From Autumnicola sp041679265 (GTDB lineage Bacteria > Bacteroidota > Bacteroidia > Flavobacteriales > Flavobacteriaceae): 64,000 bases of DNA. Location of the stretch: positions 270,036-334,035 of the forward strand of contig NZ_JBGFSM010000003.1 in NCBI RefSeq assembly GCF_041679265.1, given 5' to 3'. Of this stretch, positions 1 through 9,330 are shown in pieces. A program made the position numbers and the translations under genes. Below the pieces are notes generated by a model. It was not told where the DNA came from. It searched no databases and saw only the letters and a program-made list of their open reading frames with translations. The stretch's first letter is position 1; every line of letters starts with the position of its first letter.

Positions 1-1191
1 GTTTACTCCAAGAGTTAACCAGTCTTTTGCCTCGTTCTCTAAATTTATTCTACCAGAATAACGTTTAAGACCTGTTTCTATAATAGTCCCTGTTTGATCA
101 AGATAATTTCCGGAAATGTAGAAGGAAGTTTTCTCATTACCTCCTCGGGCAGATAAATTATATTTCTGGGTTAAACCATTCTGATAAATAGCATCCAGCC
201 AATCTGAATTTGTATTGGTGGTTCCGTAGATTCCTTCATAATCGCTTATCGCTTGATTTTCATAATCGTTATAAAGGGTATTATCAGCGTATACTCTGGA
301 AAATTCAGCATTCTCATTATTTTGTATATATTGATTTATCTGGCCTTCAATCCAAAGATCCTTAAACTGTTCATTATTAATAAGTTTTTCTTCTGTTAGA
401 TTCTGGCTCCAGCCTGTTTCAACTCCTAAAGTAATTTCTGTTTCACCCTTTTTTCCGTCTTTAGTTGTTATTATAATAACACCGTTGGCTGCTCGGGAAC
501 CATATAAAGAGGATGCTGCTGCATCTTTTAATACAGTTATACTTTCTATGTCCTCAGAGTTGATAGTAGATAATGGGTTATATCCAGTAGTTCCTTCCAT
601 GAAGTCGCCTGCTCTAAGGTTTGAATTAGTATTGATTACCACTCCATCAAGTACATATAAAGGTTGTGTATTACCGCTAATGGAACCTATTCCTCTTATT
701 TGGACATTAGATTGACCTCCCGGTTGTCCAGAGGTAGAAATATTGATTCCGGAAACTTTACCTTGTAGAGCCGTTTCAAAACTAGCTGTAGAACTACGGG
801 TAAGAGCCTCATTATTTACTGATTCGGCGGCTCCTGTAAAACTTCTTTTATCGGAAGATCCATAAGCTACAACCATCACCTCATTCAGTGATTCTGCGCT
901 CTTTTCCATGTTTACATTAATTACTGTTTCAGCTCCTACAGTGTGGTTTACAATTTTCTTTCCAATAAATGTAAAACTCAGGACATCCCCCACATTCGCT
1001 TTTAAAGTATATTTTCCATCAAAATCGGTTTGTGTACCAGTCTGAGATTCCTTAATTGTCACATTCACTCCTGGCATTGGGATTCCGTTTTCATCTATAA
1101 CAGTGCCCGTAATGGTCTTCTCTTGTGCAATGGTTATCTGCACTAATAACACTAAAAATAGTGTCAAAATGATTTTTAAATTATTTTTCAT
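1..1191 (-). CDS. SusC/RagA-family TonB-dependent outer-membrane receptor, N-terminal 397 residues
   Basis: The gene starts at 1191 and runs off the left edge in an open frame, so only the N-terminal part is present. A signal peptide ending near ITIAQ is followed by a carboxypeptidase-regulatory-like beta-sandwich domain (about residues 25-105, GxVIDENGIPMPGVNV). A TonB plug follows with the SusC signatures VVAYGSSDKRSFTGA, LQGKVSGINIS, IRGIGS and VLKDAAASSLYGSRAANGVI. The family imports bulky ligands across the outer membrane together with a SusD lipoprotein, which would lie downstream outside the window. Its substrate cannot be read from this part. An HYC_CC_PP gene lies upstream on the same strand, so a role in metal or organo-metal uptake is possible but unproven. 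Confidence 0.88.
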   Translation of the reverse strand, partial: MKNNLKIILTLFLVLLVQITIAQEKTITGTVIDENGIPMPGVNVTIKESQTGTQTDFDGKYTLKANVGDVLSFTFIGKKIVNHTVGAETVINVNMEKSAESLNEVMVVAYGSSDKRSFTGAAESVNNEALTRSSTASFETALQGKVSGINISTSGQPGGQSNVQIRGIGSISGNTQPLYVLDGVVINTNSNLRAGDFMEGTTGYNPLSTINSEDIESITVLKDAAASSLYGSRAANGVIIITTKDGKKGETEITLGVETGWSQNLTEEKLINNEQFKDLWIEGQINQYIQNNENAEFSRVYADNTLYNDYENQAISDYEGIYGTTNTNSDWLDAIYQNGLTQKYNLSARGGNEKTSFYISGNYLDQTGTIIETGLKRYSGRINLENEAKDWLTLGVN

Positions 1192-1322
1192 AAATATTTG
1201 ATTTTAGATAAATATGTTTTGCAGGCAATTAGATATTGGAATACCAATACCTGCCTTATGGAAATAAAATTATATTTCCATTCAACGCATAGCCTTTTAA
1301 GAAGCTACCTTTTCAAATAAAA

Positions 1323-1745
1323 TCAAATGAGGAATACCTGGTACATAACCTGGACATCAGAAGCCAGGAGTGGAGGTTTATAAAATTTGTGAGGAATTGC
1401 CTGACGCTCTAATTCTTGAAGAATATTTCCTGAAATAAACAATACAGGAATAATGAAGGTTTGTGAAAGTAGATCAAAAGAAAAAGAAGATGTCTTTAAT
1501 TCATCCTGACCATCTATATTCTCTTTTTCATTGGAGCAGCAAGAATCCTTTTTTGTAGTATTGTGGGAATTCACTTCCACCCCACACGAATGCATTTCAG
1601 TTTTACATTTTTTAGCTGATGAAAAAACTCCTTTCCCTACCAAAGTGTTTCCGCAGAAATGCTTATCCACCGTAAAGGAAAAAGTGGAGAATATTACTAA
1701 AACAGCTAGTAAAAATGAAACTGTATGAAGGGCTTTCGTTTTCAT
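1323..1745 (-). CDS. HYC_CC_PP-type small exported protein
   Basis: This 140-residue protein starts at the ATG at 1745; an in-frame TTG at 1754 is less likely. It has an N-terminal hydrophobic segment (about residues 7-25) and the three hallmarks of the Bacteroidota HYC_CC_PP family: HFCG after the membrane segment, a double cysteine (DSCCSNE) in the middle, and YKPPLL near the C-terminus. The family has no established biochemical function. The conserved Cys/His suggest metal handling, and such genes commonly sit beside copper-related TonB receptors. Here it lies upstream of a SusC-type gene on the same strand. A second, more divergent member is at 21493. Confidence 0.72.
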   Translation of the reverse strand: MKTKALHTVSFLLAVLVIFSTFSFTVDKHFCGNTLVGKGVFSSAKKCKTEMHSCGVEVNSHNTTKKDSCCSNEKENIDGQDELKTSSFSFDLLSQTFIIPVLFISGNILQELERQAIPHKFYKPPLLASDVQVMYQVFLI

Positions 1746-1895
1746 TAAAATCAAATATAAACATATGTTAATACAATTAACAATGTTTGAAAAAATTTTT
1801 AACCTATATATCTAGCTTTCAGGAAAATACAGATTATTTTTATTGAAATCACAAAAATCATCTAATTTTTACCTAAAAACTGAATAATATTAAAT

Positions 1896-1903
1896 TAATT
1901 TTG
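1896..1903 (+). promoter_or_regulatory. -7 promoter element (TAATTTTG) of hutH
   Basis: TAATTTTG fits the Bacteroidota TAnnTTTG -7 consensus. A transcript starting just downstream would begin after the in-frame TTG at 1901, which supports the ATG at 1955 as the hutH start. I see no clear TTTG -33 box at the usual spacing, so this is moderate evidence. Confidence 0.45.
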
Positions 1904-1954
1904 CAATTATTGAATTTATTCCTAATTATAATCAAAAAACACTTAATTAAAATC

Positions 1955-3439
1955 ATGGCGTTTCACCGTATATCATCTTCGAACCTTGAAATAAAGGAGA
2001 TATCCAAAATATTAAAAGACAAGAAAAAGTTAAAATTAAGCGATAAATCTATAATAAAAATTATAAAATCTAGAGAATATCTGGATGAGAAAATGAGAGA
2101 GAGTCCATCTCCGGTTTATGGAATAAATACGGGATTTGGATCTTTATGTAACGTTAAAATTTCTCCTAGTAAATTGGTCGAGCTACAGGAAAATCTGGTG
2201 ATGTCTCATGCTTGTGGAACAGGAGATACGATTCCAAAACCGATTATTAGATTGATGCTTTTATTTAAGATACAATCTTTAAGTTATGGTCATTCCGGTA
2301 TAGCTCTGGAAACTGTTAACCGATTAGTTGATTTTTACAATAATGACATACTCCCTGTAGTTTATGAACAAGGATCGTTGGGAGCTTCGGGGGATTTAGC
2401 ACCACTTGCCCATTTGGCTTTACCCTTAATAGGAAAAGGTGAAGTATATTTTAATGGGGATAAAATAGAATCTTCGGTCGTATTAAAAGAGTTTGGTTGG
2501 GATCCTATAAAACTGAGGTCTAAAGAAGGACTAGCATTATTAAATGGAACTCAGTTTATGAGTGCATATGGAATTTTTATCTTGCTGGAGGCTAATAGAT
2601 TATACGAGTTTTCAAATATTATAGGTGCAACTTCAATTGACGCTTTCGATTGTAATTTATCTCCATTTGATGAATTAGTTCATTTAGTGCGCCCTCATAG
2701 AGGTCAGATTAAAACAGCGGATAGAATACGAGAGCTGTTGAAAGGGAGTGAAATTGGTAAAAGAGAAAAGACAAATGTTCAGGATCCCTACTCTTTTCGG
2801 TGCATTCCTCAGGTTCATGGTGCCAGTAAAGACACTATTTCCTTTGTTGAAAACACTTTTATAACGGAGATAAATTCGGTCACAGATAATCCAAACATCT
2901 TTGTAGATGAAGACAAGATAATTTCTGGAGGAAATTTTCATGGTCAGCCACTTGCCCTGGCATTGGATTATCTTAGCATTGCCATGGCTGAAATTGGAAA
3001 CATTTCGGAACGGAGAATTTACCAGCTTATTTCCGGCTTAAGAGGTCTTCCTCCATTTCTTGTAAATAATCCCGGCTTAAATAGCGGATTTATGATCACC
3101 CAATATACTGCAGCAAGTATTGTAAGTCAAAATAAACAATATGCTTCTCCTGCGAGTATTGATTCTATTGTTTCTTCTAATGGGCAGGAAGATCATGTAA
3201 GTATGGGGGCAAATGCAGCTACGAAAGCTTTAAAAGTGATCAATAATGTTTCCACGATTCTGGCAATAGAACTATTCAATTCATCACAGGCGCTCTATTT
3301 CCGAGAAGAAAATACCTCGCCTTTTTTAAAGGATTTTATAGAAAAATTTAGATCTAAAGTACCGATACTAAAAGAAGATCAAATTATGTCTTACCATATT
3401 CAAAATTCAAAGAATTTTATTTCCGGTTTTCAAGTTTAA
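1955..3439 (+). CDS. hutH: histidine ammonia-lyase
   Basis: This enzyme deaminates L-histidine to urocanate, the first step of histidine degradation, in the cytoplasm. The 494-residue product has the Ala-Ser-Gly triad (GASGDLAPL, about residues 143-151) that cyclises into the MIO electrophile, the preceding YGINTGFG motif, and the C-terminal region SxNGQEDHVSMG. Length is typical (about 500). The reading frame extends upstream to a TTG at 1901, but the ATG at 1955 is preferred because of the promoter element overlapping 1901. The hutU reading frame starts 51 bases downstream and is probably co-transcribed. hutI and hutG are not in this window. Since hutU is frameshifted, urocanate would accumulate unless another copy exists. 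Confidence 0.93.
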   Translation: MAFHRISSSNLEIKEISKILKDKKKLKLSDKSIIKIIKSREYLDEKMRESPSPVYGINTGFGSLCNVKISPSKLVELQENLVMSHACGTGDTIPKPIIRLMLLFKIQSLSYGHSGIALETVNRLVDFYNNDILPVVYEQGSLGASGDLAPLAHLALPLIGKGEVYFNGDKIESSVVLKEFGWDPIKLRSKEGLALLNGTQFMSAYGIFILLEANRLYEFSNIIGATSIDAFDCNLSPFDELVHLVRPHRGQIKTADRIRELLKGSEIGKREKTNVQDPYSFRCIPQVHGASKDTISFVENTFITEINSVTDNPNIFVDEDKIISGGNFHGQPLALALDYLSIAMAEIGNISERRIYQLISGLRGLPPFLVNNPGLNSGFMITQYTAASIVSQNKQYASPASIDSIVSSNGQEDHVSMGANAATKALKVINNVSTILAIELFNSSQALYFREENTSPFLKDFIEKFRSKVPILKEDQIMSYHIQNSKNFISGFQV

Positions 3440-3490
3440 ATTACAAGTTCAGTTAATAATCAGAAATTTAGAATTAAAAAATTACTTCCA

Positions 3491-5544
3491 ATGGATTTTA
3501 AAATGCAAGTTTTAGAGGGTATTCCGAATAGCATACCTGTATATAAAAAATACGCTCCAGACATCAATCATGCTCCAAAACGAAAAAAGATTTTAAATGA
3601 ACAAGAAAAGAAACTCGCATTCAAAATGCTCTTAGATATTTTGAATCTAAAGACCATGCTACATTACTTCCGGAGTTTTTAGATGAATTGAATACCTATG
3701 GAAGAATTTATATGTATAGATACCGTCCTGATTACAAAATATATGCTAGACCTATAGATGAGTATCCGGGCAATAGTTTACAGGCCAAAGCTATTATGCA
3801 TATGATTCATAACAATTTAGATCACAGAGTTGCCCAGCATCCGCATGAATTAATCACTTATGGAGGAAATGGCGCTGTATTTCAGAACTGGGCACAATAT
3901 AGATTGGTAATGCAATATTTGGCTGAAATGTCTAATGAACAGACTTTAGTTATTAATTCTGGTCATCCTTTAGGGCTTTTCCCCTCCCATTCCAATGCGC
4001 CAAGAGTGGTTGTAACAAATGGGATGGTAATTCCTAATTATTCAAAACCAGATGATTGGGAAAAATTTAATGCCCTGGGTGTAACACAGTATGGACAAAT
4101 GACAGCAGGGAGTTATATGTATATAGGACCTCAAGGAATCGTTCATGGAACTACGATTACAGTGCTAAATGGATTACGGATGGTGGCCAAAAAATTTAAT
4201 TTATCAACCGGAGCAAATCTTGGAAAAGGATCTGTTTTTGTGACTTCTGGATTGGGTGGCATGAGTGGAGCTCAGCCAAAAGCAGGAAATATAGCTGGTT
4301 GCATTACGGTCTGTGCCGAGGTGAACCCTAAAGCTGTAGAAGTAAGACATTTCCAGGGATGGGTAGATGAAGTAGTAAAAGATATTAAAAGCTTGGTTTT
4401 AAAAGTAAGAAAGGCAAAACAGGAGAAGAAAATAATATCTTTTGCATATCAGGGAAATGTGGTTGAGGTATGGGAAGAATTTGATAAGGAAAACATTCAT
4501 ATTGATTTAGGTAGTGACCAGACCTCACTTCATAATCCTTGGTCGGGTGGATATTATCCGGTAGGCCTTTCATTCGAGGAATCAAAAGAGCTAATGTCTA
4601 ATAACCCCAATAAATTTCGTGAAAAAGTACAGGAAAGTCTTTGTCGGCATGCTGAGGCAATAAATCAACATACTAAAAAAGGAACCTACTTTTTTGATTA
4701 TGGTAATGCATTTTTATTAGAAGCTTCCAGGGCTGGTGCCAAAGTTTATCAAGATAAGAATGGAAATTTCGTTACTGCCTCAGAAGCCGTCAATATTGAA
4801 AAATTTGCATACCCAAGTTATGTACAGGATATTATGGGACCCATGTGTTTTGATTACGGGTTTGGTCCCTTCCGTTGGGTATGTGTTTCAGGTAAAGCAA
4901 AAGACCTCGAAAAAACAGATTCGATTGCTGCAGAAGTCCTTCAAAGACTTAAAAATAATGCACCTGATGAGATTCAACAGCAAATGCAGGATAATATCAA
5001 ATGGATTCAGGAAGCACAAGAAAATAAGCTAGTAGTTGGTTCTCAGGCTAGAATCCTATATGCCGATTCATTGGGAAGAATTGAAATTGCCAAAGCTTTT
5101 AACGACGCCATAGCTAAAGGAGAAATTGGGCCGGTAGTTTTGGGTCGCGATCATCATGATGTTTCGGGAACTGATTCCCCCTATCGCGAAACTTCCAATA
5201 TTTATGACGGTTCTCGATTTACAGCAGATATGGCCATTCAAAATGTTATAGGTGATGCTTTTAGGGGAGCTACCTGGGTAAGTATCCATAACGGTGGAGG
5301 TGTAGGTTGGGGGGAAGTTATTAATGGAGGATTTGGTATGGTTTTAGAAGGTGACCAGGCCTCCGAAAGACGACTCCGATCGATGTTGCATTGGGATGTA
5401 AATAATGGAATTACCAGAAGATCGTGGGCTCGAAATGAAGGAGCCATAAATACCATTAGAAGAGAAATGGAAAGAGAGCCTCAATTGAAGGTTACTATTC
5501 CAAATTTAGTTGAGGAAAAGCTTTTAAAAGACATAAATATTTAA
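3491..5544 (+). pseudogene. hutU: urocanate hydratase, disrupted by a one-base frameshift
   Basis: Urocanate hydratase converts urocanate to imidazolone propionate using tightly bound NAD. The first 45 or so codons (INHAPKRKKIL motif) are in one frame and the remaining 618 codons in another. In the shifted frame, the bases after 3626 read NALRYFESKDHATLLPEF and then DELNTYGRIYMYRYRPDY, which is the expected family sequence. The simplest repair is one extra A in the A4 run at 3623-3626. Downstream of the break the protein is complete and well conserved, with the NAD-binding GGMSGAQPKA region and GFGPFRWV. Either the gene is a recent pseudogene or the base is a homopolymer sequencing error. No slippery site suggesting programmed frameshifting is visible. 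Confidence 0.88.
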
Positions 5545-5874
5545 ACTTTCTTATAAGAATAGCTTTAAGTTTAAATATTAATAGATTCTAAAAAATATTG
5601 CAATTTGCTAGTTTATAAATCCGTGAAATGTTAGAGGAAAGAGAGTAACTTTATTAGTATTCCAAAGGAGTATTAAAAATTTGTAAATCCGCGAATAGCA
5701 ATTTTCTGGAGTTTTTATAGAAACGAGAAGATATAGAGTCCTTTGGTGTTGATATTAAAATATTTATACCGATTCATCTTTTTGATATTATAATACAAGC
5801 AGTCTAATTCATCCAAATCGAATAAATTATCTATATATTTTCGCCCGTAAAAAAGCGTCAAATAAGATCTAATT
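5545..5874. other. intergenic region between convergent hutU and the P1B-2 ATPase
   Basis: No gene is visible in these 330 bases. They contain a direct repeat, TTTATAAATCCGTGAA at 5612-5627 and TTTGTAAATCCGCGAA at 5680-5695 (14 of 16 identical). It is bordered on the outer sides by an imperfect inverted pair (GCAATTTGCTA at 5600-5610, TAGCAATTTTC at 5696-5706). I see no strong terminator. Confidence 0.5.
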
Positions 5875-7851
5875 TTATTTCCAGTTCATATTCTGCAAAC
5901 GAATTGCGTTGAGGATAGCTAACATTGCAACTCCAACATCGGCAAATACGGCCTCCCACATTGTTGCCATTCCGAAAGCACCTAAGACCATAACGGCTAT
6001 TTTAACACCAAATGCCAAAGCGATATTCTGCCACACAATTTTTCTAGTGGATCGGCCTATTTTAATGGCCTGTGCGATTTTAGAAGGCTGGTCTGTTTGA
6101 ATGATGACATCTGCAGTTTCAATAGCTACATCGCTTCCCAGACCACCCATTGCTATCCCAACATCACTTGTTGCAAGGACGGGCGCATCGTTAATACCGT
6201 CACCTACAAAAGCAACTTTAACTCCTACCTGTTTTTTTAAAGATTCTACTTCATCGAGTTTATCTTCCGGTAACAATCCACCTATGGCCTGATCTAATCC
6301 CATTTCTCTACCAAGCTCTCCGGTAATAGAATCCTTGTCGCCAGAGAGGATTATAATTTTCGATATTCCGGTTTTACGAATTTCTTTGATCGCTTGATGT
6401 GCATCTTCTTTCAGCTCATCAGCTATAGTGACGTAACCAGCAAAATCACCATCAATAGCCACCAATACCACAGATTCTACAATATTATTTATTTCAGTTG
6501 GAGATATGATATCGTGGGAATCCAATAGTTCTTTATTGCCAATCAAAACAGATTTACCTGTAACTATTCCTTTTAATCCCTTTCCTGCAACCTCACTTAC
6601 TTGGGATGCTTTATAAGCTGAATTATCTTTTTTATACTCCATGATAGCCTTAGCTATAGGATGAGTTGACTGTTCCTCTATCGCCCAGAGGTATTTCATT
6701 AATTCTTCTTCCGTAATTTCAGGGCTACTTACAATTTCCTTTATTTTAAACACTCCTTTGGTGAGGGTCCCAGTTTTATCCATCACAACAGTATTTATTT
6801 TGGTCATGGTATCCAGAAAAGATGCGCCTTTAAAGAGGATTCCGTTACGAGACGCTGCACCCAAACCTCCGAAATAACCCAATGGGATAGAAATTACGAG
6901 GGCACACGGACAGGAAATTACCAGAAAAATTAATGCCTTATAAAACCAATCCTGGAATATATAATTATCAACAAAAAAGTAGGGTAGAAAGGTTAGGCCA
7001 ATCGCAAGGAATACAACTATTGGCGTATAAACCCTGGCGAATTTTCGGATGAATAATTCTGTTTTTGACTTACGGGCTATGGCATTCTGAACCATATCCA
7101 GGATACGGGCAATTGAACTGTCCTTAAATTCCTTTGTGGTTTCAATTTGAATAACATCATTCAGATTAATGCTTCCGGCAAATACGGTTGAGCCTTTTGC
7201 GATAGTATCTGGTTTGCTTTCCCCTGTAAGGGCCGCCGTATTTAAGGAGGCTTTATCAGATAACAGTTTTCCGTCCAATGGAACTTTCTCCCCTACCCTA
7301 ACTTGAATTTTTGAACCAATTTTCACAGATTCAGGTGGCACCGAAACATAATTATTATTTTGATACAGTAAGGCTTCATTAGGTCTTACATCCAACAAGG
7401 CCTTGATATTTCCCTTAGCTTTTTTTACAGCAGAAGCCTGGAATAGTTCACCTACCGTATAGAATAACATTACGGCTACCCCTTCGGGGTATTGACCTAT
7501 AATAAAAGCACCAATTGTAGCAATGGACATTAAAAGAAATTCTGTAAAGAAATCCCCATTTTTGATACTTTTCCAACCTTCCTTCATCACAGGTAAACCC
7601 ACGGGTAAATAGGCCACAGCATACCAGAGGATTCTGATCCAGCTGGAAAAACGGGAAAATGTTCCCAGGTAATCTAATAGAATTCCTATAATTAAAAACA
7701 GGAAGCTAAAAATAGCCGGAATGTAAACAGTAAAACTTGGTTTGTTTGCAACCAATTCTTCCTCATTACCAGCCATACTTCCGCAACAATCTTCTGATTC
7801 CTGAATGGAACAGGAAGTTTCCTCTGAAATAACTGAATTCTTTTCTTTCAT
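5875..7851 (-). CDS. P1B-2-type heavy-metal P-type ATPase (Zn/Cd/Pb exporter)
   Basis: This 658-residue ATPase exports soft divalent cations from the cytoplasm. The order is a short Cys-containing N-terminus (CSIQESEDCC, no full HMA domain), membrane segments, an actuator with TGES (about 209-212), the transmembrane CPC motif (314-316), the phosphorylation motif DKTGTLT (Asp about 358), and the hinge GDGINDAP. The C-terminal membrane pair carries FGVKI and ADVGVAM; the Lys in TM7 and Asp in TM8 are typical of the P1B-2 Zn/Cd/Pb group. It is the last gene of the long minus-strand metal block, 5 bases after the CDF gene, so translational coupling is likely. Exact substrate preference is inferred from these motifs only. 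Confidence 0.9.
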   Translation of the reverse strand: MKEKNSVISEETSCSIQESEDCCGSMAGNEEELVANKPSFTVYIPAIFSFLFLIIGILLDYLGTFSRFSSWIRILWYAVAYLPVGLPVMKEGWKSIKNGDFFTEFLLMSIATIGAFIIGQYPEGVAVMLFYTVGELFQASAVKKAKGNIKALLDVRPNEALLYQNNNYVSVPPESVKIGSKIQVRVGEKVPLDGKLLSDKASLNTAALTGESKPDTIAKGSTVFAGSINLNDVIQIETTKEFKDSSIARILDMVQNAIARKSKTELFIRKFARVYTPIVVFLAIGLTFLPYFFVDNYIFQDWFYKALIFLVISCPCALVISIPLGYFGGLGAASRNGILFKGASFLDTMTKINTVVMDKTGTLTKGVFKIKEIVSSPEITEEELMKYLWAIEEQSTHPIAKAIMEYKKDNSAYKASQVSEVAGKGLKGIVTGKSVLIGNKELLDSHDIISPTEINNIVESVVLVAIDGDFAGYVTIADELKEDAHQAIKEIRKTGISKIIILSGDKDSITGELGREMGLDQAIGGLLPEDKLDEVESLKKQVGVKVAFVGDGINDAPVLATSDVGIAMGGLGSDVAIETADVIIQTDQPSKIAQAIKIGRSTRKIVWQNIALAFGVKIAVMVLGAFGMATMWEAVFADVGVAMLAILNAIRLQNMNWK

Positions 7852-7856
7852 AACTT

Positions 7857-8759
7857 CTAATTAGTATCTAATTCCTGATAAGGCTGGTATTCTTTATCTC
7901 CAAATTCTTTTTCTATCTGAATGGTAGTATGGGTTATTTTAAATTTATCGCATAGCTGATCACGGATGTCATATAGAAATTGGTCATCATATCCTTTAGG
8001 AACCACTAAATGGGTAGAGAGGGCAGTTTCAGTTGTACTCATAGCCCATATATGTAAATCGTGAACGTCCTCTACCCCTTTAAGGTCTGATAAAAATTCC
8101 TCAACTTCGTCAATATTAATATTTTTTGGAACCGCGTCTATCGCTATTTTAACCGAATCACGAAGAAGGCCCCAGGAACTATATAAAATAACCAGTACAA
8201 TTATTAAACTTAGCGCGGGATCTATCCAGGTTAAGCCGGTGTATTTGATGGCGAGACCACCAAGCAGCACTCCCAAGGTAACCCCGGCATCAGCTGCCAT
8301 ATGGAGAAACGCACCCCGTATGTTTAGATCCCCTTTTTGTCCTTTCCAAAAGAGAAAGGCCGTACCAGTATTTACTACCAGGCCAATGGCTGCAACGATC
8401 ATTACAAGGTTACCTGAGATTTCAACAGGATTTTGAAACTTTTGAATCGCATCCCAGGCAATCAACCCAGCAGCTGCAATAATAATTAGCCCATTGATCA
8501 TCGAGGCCAGAATAGTCGTTTTTCGTAAACCGTACGTGTAGCGTTTAGAGGGTTTTTTTGTGGCAATAATAATTGCAGCCCAGGCAAGTATAAGACTAAA
8601 AACATCGCTGGCATTGTGACCCGCATCCGCCAAAAGTGCTGAAGAATTTGCGACAAATCCGTAATATAGTTCTACTGCAACATACATGGTATTTAGGGCT
8701 ATCCCTATACCAAAAGCTTTTCCGTGATTTTGTGAACTATGTGAGTGATTGTGAGCCAT
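7857..8759 (-). CDS. cation diffusion facilitator (zinc/cadmium/cobalt exporter, CzcD/ZitB-like)
   Basis: This 300-residue inner-membrane antiporter exchanges cytoplasmic Zn2+ or similar ions for protons. The N-terminus is His-rich (MAHNHSHSSQNHG). Six membrane segments follow, with the metal-site motifs HNASD (TM2) and HMAAD (TM5) in the HxxxD form typical of Zn/Cd transporters. A C-terminal cytoplasmic domain contains DVHDLHIWAM and THLV. It lies 4 bases after a SpoIIAA-like gene and 5 bases before the P1B-2 ATPase, so the three are probably one transcriptional unit acting together in Zn/Cd efflux. Confidence 0.93.
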   Translation of the reverse strand: MAHNHSHSSQNHGKAFGIGIALNTMYVAVELYYGFVANSSALLADAGHNASDVFSLILAWAAIIIATKKPSKRYTYGLRKTTILASMINGLIIIAAAGLIAWDAIQKFQNPVEISGNLVMIVAAIGLVVNTGTAFLFWKGQKGDLNIRGAFLHMAADAGVTLGVLLGGLAIKYTGLTWIDPALSLIIVLVILYSSWGLLRDSVKIAIDAVPKNINIDEVEEFLSDLKGVEDVHDLHIWAMSTTETALSTHLVVPKGYDDQFLYDIRDQLCDKFKITHTTIQIEKEFGDKEYQPYQELDTN

Positions 8760-8763
8760 AGAA

Positions 8764-9120
8764 TTATTTTTTTATCCAGTCTTTCGCCCTTTCATTGTCT
8801 TCTAAATCAAAATATTTTATATCTGCATTCGTAAATGGTTTCATAAATTGGCTTATCCAATCCTGCCATTTTTTATCTCCAACCATCGCAATTTTCTCAT
8901 AATCTTTTGCGTGGATTGTATCCATTTTCAGGTCTTCCCATAATCCGGGAAAATCCCAGCCCGTAAATTTCTCCATCTCAAAATACCAACGAACCTTTAT
9001 TCCCTTGTCCAGTATATTGTGAACCAGTGGATGTATTTTTTCAATATCTTCCTTTCTTAGTTTGCCGGAAGCTTTTGTGGCAAGAATATTTTTTCCTTGT
9101 AACTCGATTATTTGTAACAT
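8764..9120 (-). CDS. SpoIIAA-like (STAS/SEC14-like fold) family protein, intact copy
   Basis: This 118-residue cytoplasmic protein lacks signal peptide and membrane segments. Motifs typical of the SpoIIAA-like family are GKLRKEDIEKIHPLV, RWYFEM and KWQDWISQFMKPF, with a closing ERAKDWI. Its molecular role is not established; the fold is of the STAS/CRAL-TRIO type. It sits between a 58-residue protein and the CDF exporter in the metal block. A paralogue at 13734-14087, next to the P1B-4 ATPase, aligns over its whole length but is broken by a stop codon. The repeated pairing with exporters suggests an accessory role in metal stress (inference). Confidence 0.82.
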   Translation of the reverse strand: MLQIIELQGKNILATKASGKLRKEDIEKIHPLVHNILDKGIKVRWYFEMEKFTGWDFPGLWEDLKMDTIHAKDYEKIAMVGDKKWQDWISQFMKPFTNADIKYFDLEDNERAKDWIKK

Positions 9121-9143
9121 TTTATATCGTTTTTAATTAATTA

Positions 9144-9320
9144 TTAACCCTCTAAATCGTAAAACCACTCTTCAGCCCTGGGAATAGCCTCTGATATAGC
9201 TTTTTCCTTTGAGTAATTTTTCTCCTCAACTAATTGCCTGGCAATTTTCAATGCTTTCTTTTTAATGGCCGGATTCAGGGAATCAAGCTCAGTTTTGAAA
9301 TCTTCAAACATCCAGTCCAT
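9144..9320 (-). CDS. 58-residue conserved-looking small protein of unknown function
   Basis: An ATG at 9320 opens 58 codons (MDWMFEDFKTELDSLNPAIK to the end AEEWFYDLEG) closed by TAA at 9144. The product is soluble, charged and predicted helical, with no cysteines. It lies 10 bases after the APC permease gene and 23 bases before the SpoIIAA-like gene on the same strand, and the reading frame fills the gap almost completely, which supports a real gene. I do not recognise the family with certainty. Aromatic residues at both ends (DWMF, EWFYD) are distinctive. Confidence 0.65.
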   Translation of the reverse strand: MDWMFEDFKTELDSLNPAIKKKALKIARQLVEEKNYSKEKAISEAIPRAEEWFYDLEG

Positions 9321-9330
9321 ATTAAAATTT

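Noticed and set aside
3601..3690. Programmed ribosomal frameshifting in hutU
   Set aside because: No slippery heptamer, stimulatory hairpin or upstream Shine-Dalgarno-like element is visible at the break, and the enzyme is not known to use frameshifting.
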